Assembly: GCF_016082275.1 (NCBI RefSeq) | Contig: NZ_MOWM01000019.1 | Span: 1-64,000, forward strand | DNA from: Variovorax sp. E3 | GTDB lineage: Bacteria; Pseudomonadota; Gammaproteobacteria; Burkholderiales; Burkholderiaceae_C | Direction of reading: 5' to 3' | DNA: 64,000 bases | In this document: positions 26,521 through 35,110 of the stretch, one piece after another | Numbering within the stretch: position 1 is the first letter of the stretch | How the letters are laid out: every line of letters begins with the position of its first letter | Made by a program: the position numbers and the translations under genes | The notes under the pieces: model-generated | Databases searched by the model: none | The model's input: only the letters and a program-made list of their open reading frames with translations | Told to the model about the DNA's origin: nothing

Positions 26521-26866
26521 AAAACCTTGGATAGTTCGGGTTCCGGCCGTATTCCTCATGCAGGTATGGCCGCGGCCGGCGCACCACATCGATGGCCGCC
26601 AGTACATCGGTCGACACATCTCTCCACTGCGTGATGGCGCGCCACTTCAGCCAGTTGGGCAGCACGAACCGGTCTTCGGCCCCTGCGCCAGGCTGGCCCT
26701 CGAGCAGATACACCTTGCCGTCCGCCGTCAGGCATGCAGCCTCGGGGTAGTTCCATCTCACGATTTCGGCGGACACGTTCTCGCAGCAGATCAAGTGGCG
26801 AGTTCCCCCCGCCAGTTCGATGACCTGCCAGCCAAAGCACGGATGCGGAGGAATGTCATCGTGCAT
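26519..26866 (-). CDS. Hypothetical protein after phosphoesterase gene
   Basis: 115 aa from the ATG at 26866, chosen for its AAGGAG six bases upstream. It overlaps the end of the phosphoesterase gene by 11 bases. It starts MHDDIPPHPCFGWQVIELAG and contains LPNWLKWRAITQWRDVSTDV. It is Trp- and Pro-rich, soluble, and of no recognised family. It is the last gene of the minus-strand run that starts with hipA. The IS3 remnant lies directly at its 3' end. Confidence 0.65.
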   Translation of the reverse strand: MHDDIPPHPCFGWQVIELAGGTRHLICCENVSAEIVRWNYPEAACLTADGKVYLLEGQPGAGAEDRFVLPNWLKWRAITQWRDVSTDVLAAIDVVRRPRPYLHEEYGRNPNYPRF

Positions 26867-27719
26867 AGCCGTCTCCTTCTTGCGGCACGTCAATCACAAG
26901 GCCTGGGTTGAATGCGCCGTTCTCAGCGTCCCCGTGCCAGTTCACGTAGCCACGGGGATTGCTGACAACACGGCATCGGTCCACGTAATAGTCGAAGCTC
27001 TGGTGTGTATGGCCGTGGATCCAGAGGGCGGGAACCTCGAAGAGCGTCGGCAGCATCTCGTTGACGTATCCGCCAGAAGACCACTCCTGAGCATGCTTCG
27101 GTGCGAGAGAGAGTCGATGAGGCGCATGGTGAGTGACGACCACCGTCGGGCCGCTGAATGGCTCACCTAGCTTCCTGCGCAGCCAAGCGCGTTGGCGTCT
27201 GTGGAGCAGAAGCGTGTCCATCGGAGTCAGGCGCCGCGCTCCGTGCAGGCTGGACATCCAGGTACACGCCTTCGGATCGGTGACGCAGATCTCGGCATAG
27301 TCTGGGAGGAAGCGAGCGCTCTCGGCCATCGCCCGGTGGCGATCCGACAACATGCGCATCGGTCGCCCGGGAAAGCCTGGATCGTCGATGCGGAGCGCGA
27401 AATCCGTCCACAAGGTGCACCCCAGGAATCGGACACCGTCGATCACGATTTCGTCGCAGTCCAGGAAGCCGACGCCCACGACTTTGGCTTGGCGACGAAT
27501 CTCCGCGAGTTCCTCATGCATCACGGAGCCGAAGTACTCGTGATTGCCCGCGACTAGGACAACCGGCTTTCCGGGAAAGCATTCGGCAGCCCACGCAATC
27601 GCATGGCGACCGGGTGAATGAATATCGCCGGCGAGGATGACAACGTCGAACTCGACCTTGCCATCAAGCTCGAACTGCTCGAACTCGAGATGCAGATCTG
27701 AAAGGACCAGCAGTTTCAT
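26856..27719 (-). CDS. Calcineurin-like metallophosphoesterase (copy 1)
   Basis: 287 aa starting MKLLVLSDLHLEFEQFEL. All five metal-binding blocks are present: SDLHLEF, LAGDIHSPG, AGNHEYFG, VVVTHHAPH and HGHTHQSFD. It is therefore predicted to hydrolyse a phosphodiester or phosphomonoester (nucleotide, cyclic nucleotide or nucleic acid). It is clearly paralogous to the gene at 28078-28938, sharing GVRFLGCTLWTDF and the end CRVVSNPRGY / CRVICNPRGY. It is separated from the upstream 86-aa gene by seven bases. Two related phosphoesterases in one operon suggest duplication with divergence of substrate. Confidence 0.88.
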   Translation of the reverse strand: MKLLVLSDLHLEFEQFELDGKVEFDVVILAGDIHSPGRHAIAWAAECFPGKPVVLVAGNHEYFGSVMHEELAEIRRQAKVVGVGFLDCDEIVIDGVRFLGCTLWTDFALRIDDPGFPGRPMRMLSDRHRAMAESARFLPDYAEICVTDPKACTWMSSLHGARRLTPMDTLLLHRRQRAWLRRKLGEPFSGPTVVVTHHAPHRLSLAPKHAQEWSSGGYVNEMLPTLFEVPALWIHGHTHQSFDYYVDRCRVVSNPRGYVNWHGDAENGAFNPGLVIDVPQEGDGYAR

Positions 27720-27726
27720 CGGCGCA

Positions 27727-27987
27727 TCAACCGAGCGGGTGGCCGAAGCGGCTGCCAATGCTCGTCGAAGCCGTACGGAGGGAACAACGGCCCTCTTCAA
27801 CAGAAATGCTGAAGATGCAGTGCTCATACAGCCACTGGTTGGTTACAGCCTGCGGATTCGCAGCAGGCACGGCAATCCTGCGCCCGAGTTCATCGGCCGA
27901 CAGCCAGTTGTTCTCCTCCAAGATTGCTGCACAGCCTTGCCTCTCGTGTTCGAGGTGGAACGTCGACTTCTCTTCAGAGTCACTCAT
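27727..27987 (-). CDS. Small hypothetical protein between two phosphoesterases
   Basis: 86 aa with GGAG seven bases before its ATG. It reads MSDSEEKSTFHLEHERQGCA, then ENNWLSADELGRRIAV and NQWLYEHCIFSI. The middle has the look of a short winged or helix-turn-helix fold (LSADELGRRI), as found in small antitoxin-like or restriction-regulator proteins, but no family is certain. It is embedded between two paralogous phosphoesterase genes on the same strand. Confidence 0.6.
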   Translation of the reverse strand: MSDSEEKSTFHLEHERQGCAAILEENNWLSADELGRRIAVPAANPQAVTNQWLYEHCIFSISVEEGRCSLRTASTSIGSRFGHPLG

Positions 27988-28077
27988 GTTGAAGCTCCAA
28001 AGGCGTTCGAGCGTTCAGGCCTTCCAAGGGTCTGGACATCTCGAGCTCAGCAGGAAGGTTAGAAAGAATCCGCAGCT

Positions 28078-28938
28078 TCATCGGTGGTCCGCCGATTTGG
28101 TTGGAAGCTCTACGACAAGCCCGTGGTTGAAGTCATCGTTCTCGGGAACTGCCCTTCTTGAGCCGAGCATGTAGCCACGAGGGTTGCAAATCACACGACA
28201 GTTCCCAACCGTATAGTCGAAGCTCGTGTGTGTATGGCCATGCACCCAGAGCACGGGCACTTTGAAGAACTCTTCGGGAAGCTCGCTCACATAAGCCCCC
28301 GACACCCAATCTGTCGCGTACATAGGGGCCAGCGAATTGCGATGCGGCGCATGGTGAGTCACCACAACCGTTTGGCCAGCGAACGGCTCTTTGAGCTTTG
28401 TTGCGAGCCACGCGCGGTGGACCTCGTGCAAGGACAGCGTGTCTTCCGGCGTCATGAGTCGCTTCAACGACCGCCCACGTTTTCGCATCCCAGACACCTC
28501 TTGGCCTTCACGAACCCTAATGGCCCGGTAATCGGAAATAACTCTTCCAGACTCAGATGCTGCCCGCCATGGATCCGAACGAAGCCCGTCTTCGGCTTCT
28601 ATGCGCACGCCGAAGTCCGTCCACAGCGTGCAGCCCAGGAAGCGCACTCCGCAAACCACAGCCTCGCTGCAATCCAAAGCGCGGACGTTGGTGCCTTCTG
28701 AAGCCTGCCGAAGGTTGACCAGCCCGCTGGACACCACATCTCCGTAGAACTCGTGATTGCCTGGCACATAGATGACAGGCAAGCTCACTCCGAAGTTGGT
28801 GCCGCGGCGTGCCCAGTGAACCGTCTTCACCGCCGGGACGGCGATGTCCCCCGCAAGGACGACCGCATCGAACTTGACTTCAGGCACTGCGAAGGCTCCG
28901 AACTCAAGATGAAGGTCCGACAAGATGAGCAACCTCAT
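28078..28938 (-). CDS. Calcineurin-like metallophosphoesterase (copy 2)
   Basis: 286 aa starting MRLLILSDLHLEFGAF. The metal-binding blocks are SDLHLEF, LAGDIAVPA, PGNHEFYG, VVVTHHAPHRNSLAP and HGHTHTSFD. It is about as long as copy 1 and alignable over its full length, so the pair arose by duplication. The start at 28938 follows 75 bases after the zinc-finger-like gene. It has no signal peptide and is cytoplasmic. The substrate is unknown. Confidence 0.88.
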   Translation of the reverse strand: MRLLILSDLHLEFGAFAVPEVKFDAVVLAGDIAVPAVKTVHWARRGTNFGVSLPVIYVPGNHEFYGDVVSSGLVNLRQASEGTNVRALDCSEAVVCGVRFLGCTLWTDFGVRIEAEDGLRSDPWRAASESGRVISDYRAIRVREGQEVSGMRKRGRSLKRLMTPEDTLSLHEVHRAWLATKLKEPFAGQTVVVTHHAPHRNSLAPMYATDWVSGAYVSELPEEFFKVPVLWVHGHTHTSFDYTVGNCRVICNPRGYMLGSRRAVPENDDFNHGLVVELPTKSADHR

Positions 28939-29013
28939 GGCGCTGGGTGTCTCACGTTCAGCAGCGCTCGGCGACATCGCGCGGCCGGACGGTAGGAAGC
29001 CATCGGAGCAGGT

Positions 29014-29790
29014 CTATTCATTCCACTCTCCTGCTCTGGCAGAGGTCCAAATGGTCGCTCCCTTCCAGTCCTTGTGACCCTCCTTGAAGGTGTCGGCACG
29101 GTGCTCGGCGCATAGCGATGCCCAAGGACCTTGGTCGTTGTTGATTTCGGACGTTGCCCCGCAGACGATGCAGGTAGACCGGAGCTTTGCCTCGACCTGG
29201 CGGATGACCTCATTGATCTGAAGAGCAACCGCGTCATGGTTCTCTTTCGATTCGCACACCGTACGCGTCACACTTGACGGCAGGTCGTCATCTAGGGCGA
29301 CGCGAGACCTGCCCTGCAGCATGTAAGTGAGGCTGGGTGCGCCGTACTTCTCGCTCATTCGGGTCCAATAGAAGCCGCGCCTGTCTGCGCCGAGCAAGGC
29401 ATCGATTCGGCGGCATGTATCTACAAGGGGCGGAAGCCAACCGTGAAAGATCCGGTAGGCACGCCGATTGTCGGCGCCCTCCAACCGGAACATGTACGGG
29501 AAGCGTCCCTGCAGCTCTGTCGAGGTTCTGACCTCGATCTCGACGCCCAGCTCGTGCATGAGCTGTCTTTCGTGATCCACGAGCAATCGTTCATCGATCC
29601 TGTCCAAGTGCGTCTTGTAGATCGAAACGATGGCCCGCCCATCAAGTCGCCTTGCTTCGGAGTGTTTACGCACGAGAGCTGCAAGCACGGGGTAGTCGCT
29701 CAATACGTACGGTGCTTGCAGGCTGTCGGATGCGGCAATCACCGACGGTTCGGTTCCGGTGGGGACCTCGGACGGCACGATCGGCTTCAT
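29014..29790 (-). CDS. Hypothetical protein with C-terminal zinc-binding motif, coupled to hipA
   Basis: 258 aa from the ATG at 29790, which overlaps the last codons of hipA (ATGA). The body is helical (AIVSIYKTHLDRIDERLLVD). Near residue 215-235 a CIVCGATSE...CAEH segment forms a CxxC...CxxH zinc site, as in proteins that touch nucleic acids. No family was recognised. Coupling to hipA is not standard for HipBA modules, so this may be an added partner. Confidence 0.65.
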   Translation of the reverse strand: MKPIVPSEVPTGTEPSVIAASDSLQAPYVLSDYPVLAALVRKHSEARRLDGRAIVSIYKTHLDRIDERLLVDHERQLMHELGVEIEVRTSTELQGRFPYMFRLEGADNRRAYRIFHGWLPPLVDTCRRIDALLGADRRGFYWTRMSEKYGAPSLTYMLQGRSRVALDDDLPSSVTRTVCESKENHDAVALQINEVIRQVEAKLRSTCIVCGATSEINNDQGPWASLCAEHRADTFKEGHKDWKGATIWTSARAGEWNE

Positions 29791-31050
29791 GACACCCTCC
29801 CGTCGATCGCTCGGAACGCAGGAGCGGTAATCCGAACTTCTGGCCTCCCAATGCCGAGCATTGCAGCTTCGTGTTCCCATCCTCGCACCACATCGAGCAC
29901 TTGAGCCGCAATGGCTGCGGCGGCGGGCGCGGTCAAGCCGTAGAACGCTGCGGTCCCAACCACCGTGTCCAAGTTCGGCCGGTTGTCCGAGTGATCGAGG
30001 TTCAGGACATGAGTCGCCTTGTCACGTCCGGATTCACATCGAAGGCAGGGGCGAGCCGCCAAGCATTCCTTTCGCGAAGGAAACCGTGGTTTCGCAGATG
30101 GTCGTCACGGTTTCCCACCGCGACGTTGAAAACAACCCGACGAAACAACTGCGCGAGGTCCTCGCCGATGTGTTGGATACCCTGTGACTCGAGGAACTGT
30201 GCGATCTCCAGATAGCTCGCGCTGTCGCCCCTTTTCTTGCCCAGGAGCGTCATCGCGGAGGCGTAAAGCGACGTGTCCCGCCCGTGCGGTCAAAGCGCTT
30301 GATGCAGAACGTGCGAAAGCCGCTACCTAGCGACAGCAATTTGGCCTCCGGTACCTCAATCCCTGCACGCCTCGCAAGGTAGTGCACAAGAAACTCCCAG
30401 GCGCCGACATCGCGCTTGTCACTCAGCATGGAGAACTTGGCAATCCACAGCGATCCGTCGTCCCCATCCAGGAAACTGACCTTCGGCCGTGCGCCCCCCA
30501 AGGATGCTCCCGGAATGCGCAAGGTCGTCAGGGCACGCCGAGATGCCTCAGTCTTGAGGAGTTGATGCAAATCGAGCTCCTGCGCGGCAGCCGCGAGGTT
30601 GTGCAGTTCGGCGGCGGGCGGAGCTGGCACGGCGCCGGCATCAATGAACTGCGCTGCACCCGCCGGGCGAAGCCGCAGCGCACCTTGGCGCGTCAGGTCC
30701 TGCACCTCACACATGACGTTCCACGCCAGCAGCTCACGCGAACCGCGGCGCTCGTCACGCGATTGAAGCCGCTCCCACTGTGCCATGAGCGTCTGCCCCC
30801 AACGGTCGGGGCAGATGTCTCTGAACACGGCGAAGTTTCCGGACTCGCTCGGCGCAAAGAGCAGGTGCTCGCTCAGCGGCAGGTCAGGGCCGAGGGAAAA
30901 GGCATGCGCATCGGCGAGCCACGAGCCGGTGTAATGGAACCGGATGCGGCCGCGATCATGAGCAAGCATGCCCACCTGTTGCAGCGCACCCAGGTCGCTG
31001 TCGAGCCAGATCTCCAAATCGCTTGCTCCGGAGTCATTGCTTGACCTCAT
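29787..31050 (-). pseudogene. hipA: HipA-family kinase toxin with two frame breaks
   Basis: Three frames together give a ~420-aa HipA protein. The first (31050 to ~30262) has LEIWLDSDLGALQQVGML, then SLGGARPKVSF and CIKRFDRTGGTRRF. The second (~30262 to ~30020) has SASYLEIAQFLES and the catalytic NVAVGNRDDHLRNHGF, then APAFDVNP. The third (to 29787) has KATHVLNLDHSD and the C-terminal helices. Each join needs one extra base (TTT run near 30262; GACGTGAC near 30023). HipA kinases phosphorylate glutamyl-tRNA synthetase or other targets. No hipB-like XRE gene lies directly upstream, so the toxin, if intact, would lack its usual partner. Confidence 0.8.
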
Positions 31051-31230
31051 GACGCAGCAGACCACTCAGGGCACCATACAGCGACCGTCATCCTTTTCCG
31101 ACTGGCCCGCCTCATGACACGTTCGTACCGAAGCGACTCGCTCGGAACCCGTGGCGACTTGGACCTGACTCTTCGGCCTCCTGCTTGCAAAGTGTCATTT
31201 GCAGTGTCACGATGCACAGACAGGTTTGCC

Positions 31231-31452
31231 ATGTCATCCCAGAACACATCTGCCTCACGTGGGTCCAAGCGGTCCGCGCACAGCGGCGTCGAGATTGGCG
31301 TGGTCGACGAGGCAGAGCTCTGGGCATTCAAGCGTGAATGGCAACGCAAAGACATAGAGAGCGTCCAATCGGGTCGGCGTACCCCTGACCGAATGGGTTG
31401 GTTTTCGCGCGAGAAGGCGCAGAGCATGAAGCTCGTCGATTCCCCATATTGA
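31231..31452 (+). CDS. Small hypothetical protein
   Basis: 73 aa, MSSQNTSASRGSKRSAHSG, then ELWAFKREWQRKDIESVQSG and a final KLVDSPY. The charged helical end has a composition typical of real proteins, and the opposite-strand frame over it looks poorer. A weak AGG site precedes the ATG. Function unknown. It is read divergently from hipA. Confidence 0.45.
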   Translation: MSSQNTSASRGSKRSAHSGVEIGVVDEAELWAFKREWQRKDIESVQSGRRTPDRMGWFSREKAQSMKLVDSPY

Positions 31453-31677
31453 CGGACTACCTTCGTCTCATTCGTGGCGCGGAGACCTAGTTGGCGATTG
31501 TTGTTCACGTGCCAATGCTTGGTTATCGTTCGAGTGGTTAGGCGCCCTCTACCTTCACCGTTGCTTTCCAAAGGAACGGCGCCATTTGAGTTGATGTGCT
31601 CAGTCAAGGAGCCCCGTCGACCCAAGCACCGTCGAGGGCATAGGAGCAGGTATCGCTGAAGCATTGGGGCGGTCTCA

Positions 31678-32424
31678 TCAGCGCGTCTCTTGCTCTTTGT
31701 CGGCGATTCGCGGCCAAGTCAGAAACGATCCCATGTCCACACCGTATGCAGCAAACGGCGCCGACGCATCCATCAAGCCATCACGTATGTAGTCGACGGT
31801 CTTGTGATGGTGGCCGTGGACCAGGAGTCTGGCGCCAAGCGCAATGGCCAAATCATCCAGCACTTGGAATCCGCGAGGATGGGCAGCCGGCGCTTCGTGC
31901 GTGACTAGGATGTCCGCGCTCTGCAAAGATAGCGAATCGATTTCGTCTGGGAAGATGCTCGAATGGTGCTTGCGCGCGTAGCCACCTCTCCAGCCATCCT
32001 GTGCAGCGGCACGGCCTCTTTGCGCGTGCCTGAGCAAGTCTTGTCGCGACCTGAATGGCGCCAGATCAGGCGGCGTTGCCGGATCCCAGATTTTCTGCCG
32101 GAAAACGCCACCTAGCCCAGCAACCCGATAGCCCGCGATCGTTTCGACTCGGCCATGAAGATTGCGATGTGCAAGCTCCGAGAGAAAGAGATTGTCGAAG
32201 TCTTGATCTGAATCAGTGTCGTGATTTCCGTGAATGAACCAGACGTCGGTGCGATCAAGAATCGGGGCCAGTTCCAGTTGCAAAGGCGTGCGTGGCTGCA
32301 CGTCTCCGAGCAGCACAATTGCCTCTGGCGCATGTTGACGTACCGCGTCAATGGCGATGTCGAACGCCCCATGTGGGTCACCGACGAACAGAATTCGGGG
32401 TCTCTCGCCCTCTACTTTCGACAT
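31678..32424 (-). CDS. Calcineurin-like metallophosphoesterase (third, distinct)
   Basis: 248 aa. The metal blocks are VGDPHGAFD, LLGDVQPRT, IHGNHDTDSD, VTHEAPAAH and VHGHHHKTVDY. It differs from the two paralogues at 26.8-28.9 kb in length and sequence and is closer to YfcE/ApaH-like single-domain enzymes. It is a stand-alone gene with its own upstream region and faces the small ORF at 31231. Probable cytoplasmic phosphatase or phosphodiesterase; substrate unknown. Confidence 0.85.
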   Translation of the reverse strand: MSKVEGERPRILFVGDPHGAFDIAIDAVRQHAPEAIVLLGDVQPRTPLQLELAPILDRTDVWFIHGNHDTDSDQDFDNLFLSELAHRNLHGRVETIAGYRVAGLGGVFRQKIWDPATPPDLAPFRSRQDLLRHAQRGRAAAQDGWRGGYARKHHSSIFPDEIDSLSLQSADILVTHEAPAAHPRGFQVLDDLAIALGARLLVHGHHHKTVDYIRDGLMDASAPFAAYGVDMGSFLTWPRIADKEQETR

Positions 32425-32789
32425 GATCTCGATGGCCTTTCAAGACTTTGACTTGACGCGCTCACTATCGAAGCCTGTTTTTCAAGGCTCGCCGATCAGG
32501 AGCGCGATCGTGAGTATTCGGCAGGCTCGTCACCGAATGCAACGGTCATCACGGCGCTCGGCTCCGTAAAAGGCAAGCGCCTGCAGGAGGACCGGGCTCG
32601 AGGCCGCCGCCCCCATCCACCAAGGAGTTTCGGCCACTACGTCATAAAGTCCTCTCCGTCCTCAGCTAACCCCACTTGAGCCGTCGTAGTTCACGAGAAC
32701 AGTGCGATGTCTCAAGCCAAGTAATATGAGCTTTTCCCATATTCGTGTCAAGCACGGATGGTTCAGGGCACTTAAACGAAGTGGCCCTG
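32425..32789. promoter_or_regulatory. 365-base divergent region with AATATG/CATATT dyad
   Basis: It lies between the third phosphoesterase gene and an XRE gene. At 32723-32743 the arms AATATG and CATATT flank nine bases (GAGC/TTTTCCC region), about 45 bases before the XRE start. This is a plausible operator. No gene was found in the rest. Confidence 0.4.
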
Positions 32790-33068
32790 ATGACGAAGAG
32801 ATCGCAATACGCCCGTGAAAATCAGCTACTCATTGCGATCCTTCTTGAGCTTCGCACCAACATCGGGATGACTCAGGTTGAGCTTGCCAAACGAACCGGA
32901 CTCCTCCAGAGCGAGGTGTCTAGGGTGGAGAACGGTAGACGGCAAGTCGACTACTTCGAATTGCGGCGCTGGTTGGCGGCATTGAACTTGGACATAGGCA
33001 CGTTCGACGCAGAGTTGAGCGAGCGCCTGGAGCGTGTGGGTATCACGAGCCCGTTGAAGTCAAAGTAG
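32790..33068 (+). CDS. XRE-family regulator
   Basis: 92 aa from the ATG at 32790 (MTKRSQYARENQLLIAILLE). A Cro/C1 helix-turn-helix occupies most of it: MTQVELAKRTGLLQSEVSRV, then ENGRRQVDYFELRRWL. The in-frame ATG at 32745 lacks a ribosome site. It is the last gene before the Tn7-like module and has no obvious partner. It may be a stand-alone regulator or an orphan HipB-like antitoxin, since a hipA-type gene lies 1.7 kb away. Confidence 0.8.
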   Translation: MTKRSQYARENQLLIAILLELRTNIGMTQVELAKRTGLLQSEVSRVENGRRQVDYFELRRWLAALNLDIGTFDAELSERLERVGITSPLKSK

Positions 33069-33523
33069 CAGTTGGATAGCCGGCCACAGGTCCTGCGCGA
33101 GTTTGAGTGCATGGTTGGCGTAGACGTCAACAACACTCGATTGATACCGCTGATGCATTGGCCTGCCCTATCGCCGCGCCCTGCAGAAGGGGATCTCGGA
33201 GGGAGGGTTTGGTAACTAGATGTGCTGGCGTCGTCCAGAGTTTGGCTAGCTGTTGCCGCCATATTGCGGACCAGCAGGATGAAATCAGCAAACCTGGCGT
33301 TGATGGCGCTCGACCGCGTGGATTTGCGCTCCGCATCGGCCGGGTTTGGCGCAGATACCACTCCATCACATTCCTTGGACCGGCGCAGCCCTTGGGAGCC
33401 ACGGAGCCGGCTTCCGACAGGATGCCGGCGACATGACATGTCGGGTCGACGTGCATTGAACACCGCAACGTGAGAGCCGATGTTTGCAACGTCTGGAAGC
33501 GATTTCCACAACTCACGCAGGGC
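33069..33523. other. 455-base gap between XRE gene and tniQ
   Basis: Short frames on both strands overlap each other, and none has a ribosome site or recognisable sequence. The minus-strand tniQ gene ends here, so part of it is 3' untranslated sequence. No repeat noticed. Confidence 0.35.
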
Positions 33524-35101
33524 TCACATTCGCTCGCAAGGGCAAGTCTTCTTGGCCTCTATCCAAAACACTTCAATACGTCTCAGGAGTTGGGAATCGA
33601 TTCCCACCATGGCTGCCCTCAGGGCCTTTTGAGCGCCCCTCTCTAGGGCTGCTCCACGGAACGGAAGGAAAAACGGCCCGCCGTGACCAACCTTGCCCCG
33701 AGCCTCATAAAACGCGGTCGCAAGTGCTAATGCATTAATGAGCACCGCGCAAAACGCAACGTCATTCGAACCGTTCCGCGTCGCAGTCCTCGCCGCTTGT
33801 TCGACGTCGGACTTGACCCACCGGGACAGATCGCTCAGTGGTCTTTGACTCAGCAAGCTTATCAAGACCGCGCTGACGTCTCGGCCACGAACCTGCTTCG
33901 ATGTGACACGTCGACCAGGCGCCGAGTCGAGGAAGCGTTCCAAGCCATGAATCAGAGATTGCAATTCCTCCGTGGTCGCCGCACTTCTTTTGGAAAGCCG
34001 TGCACGAACAGGTCTTGAGTGCCGTGAGCCGACAAGGCGACCGACACTTTCCCTGTTGACTTTGCCGCCCTGCGATTGAAGCAGCTCTATCGTTCGCAAT
34101 ACATCAGCATCCGTCACGAAGCGCCCCGGCTGTCCGAGTTTGGTTGCCACTACGGACCGCATCCACGGTGGCAGCTCGCACCAATGCTCGGAAAAGTCGA
34201 CTGTCGAAACGCCTGCGTCGTCCGCAAACGCTAGAAAGCGTTCTGGCCATTCTTCAAGGAGGGGCCAAGCGGCCGCGACGACACACCGCCGCGTCGAGGC
34301 ATCCAACCGATCAAATGCTGAGCCATGCGCGCCCGCCTTATCAAGCGCGACGAAGGTCGCTTCGAAAGCTCCTACTCGCCTGAGCTTCATCTTGGACCGC
34401 GCGCTTAAGGCCAAATTGATAATGCCTCGGAGTCCGCAGAGACGGTCGCGCAAGAAGTCAGACCGCTCAGCTTCAACGCCTGAAACTGATGCCATCGCCC
34501 AAACGTCCTTAGAACAGGAGATCAAGCTTTGACAATGCTCTTCGTCGCTCACGACGTCGCGAAGACGCAACCGACATCGCGGACACTCATCCATATCGAG
34601 CTGTGAAGTAAACAGCGTCGCCTGGCTCGCAGCTGCATAAGGCCAAGAAGGAAATCCGCATTGGGGACATCTCTCAACCAAACGAGCGCCATGCAGGGGA
34701 CACGTCAACATGACCGACAGCCGCCAGACCGCACGAAAGTAAACATCGCCATCCTGGCGGAGGCACTCGGGACATGCCATTGATCCCGTACCCAAAGGAT
34801 GGCGTCCATACCTCAGTGGAATGATCCAGCGCGGGTGCAGCTGCTTATGTTCAGAGAAGCCGTGCAGCAACGGGTGTGCCCAAAGCGTGAGGCCTTCAAT
34901 CTCTGCTTGGGGAGTACCAACCCTGGTAGCAACTTTCGCAAGAGCATCGCTCGACCGCTGCAAGTCCGGATCGCTGCGCCGCAATTCCGGTGAAAAAACC
35001 GGAAATAAGCGATAGGCGTTGAGGGCCCACACACGCTGCCTAAAACTTGAAAGAGACTCACCCGCAAGAGGGATGTCACGCAAGAGGAGCATGGTTGCCA
35101 C
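33524..35101 (-). CDS. tniQ: TniQ/TnsD-family targeting protein (distal copy)
   Basis: 525 aa. The N-terminal TniQ domain has the zinc-finger series CPECLRQDGD, CPLHGARLVE, RCPQCGFPSW and a further CPRC, spaced as in TnsD/TniQ. The C-terminal ~300 aa are helical and lack known motifs. TniQ-family proteins recognise the target and recruit TnsC. This one follows the first tniQ by nine bases, the last gene of the tns operon. Two TniQ proteins in one element usually means two target pathways, one for a fixed chromosomal site. Which of them recognises yifB cannot be told here. Confidence 0.85.
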   Translation of the reverse strand: MATMLLLRDIPLAGESLSSFRQRVWALNAYRLFPVFSPELRRSDPDLQRSSDALAKVATRVGTPQAEIEGLTLWAHPLLHGFSEHKQLHPRWIIPLRYGRHPLGTGSMACPECLRQDGDVYFRAVWRLSVMLTCPLHGARLVERCPQCGFPSWPYAAASQATLFTSQLDMDECPRCRLRLRDVVSDEEHCQSLISCSKDVWAMASVSGVEAERSDFLRDRLCGLRGIINLALSARSKMKLRRVGAFEATFVALDKAGAHGSAFDRLDASTRRCVVAAAWPLLEEWPERFLAFADDAGVSTVDFSEHWCELPPWMRSVVATKLGQPGRFVTDADVLRTIELLQSQGGKVNRESVGRLVGSRHSRPVRARLSKRSAATTEELQSLIHGLERFLDSAPGRRVTSKQVRGRDVSAVLISLLSQRPLSDLSRWVKSDVEQAARTATRNGSNDVAFCAVLINALALATAFYEARGKVGHGGPFFLPFRGAALERGAQKALRAAMVGIDSQLLRRIEVFWIEAKKTCPCERM

Positions 35102-35110
35102 ACGGACCTC

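Noticed and set aside
31047..31664. 205-aa minus-strand frame upstream of hipA as a hipB
   Set aside because: No helix-turn-helix, Arg/Ser-rich, no ribosome site; the opposite strand has the better small ORF.
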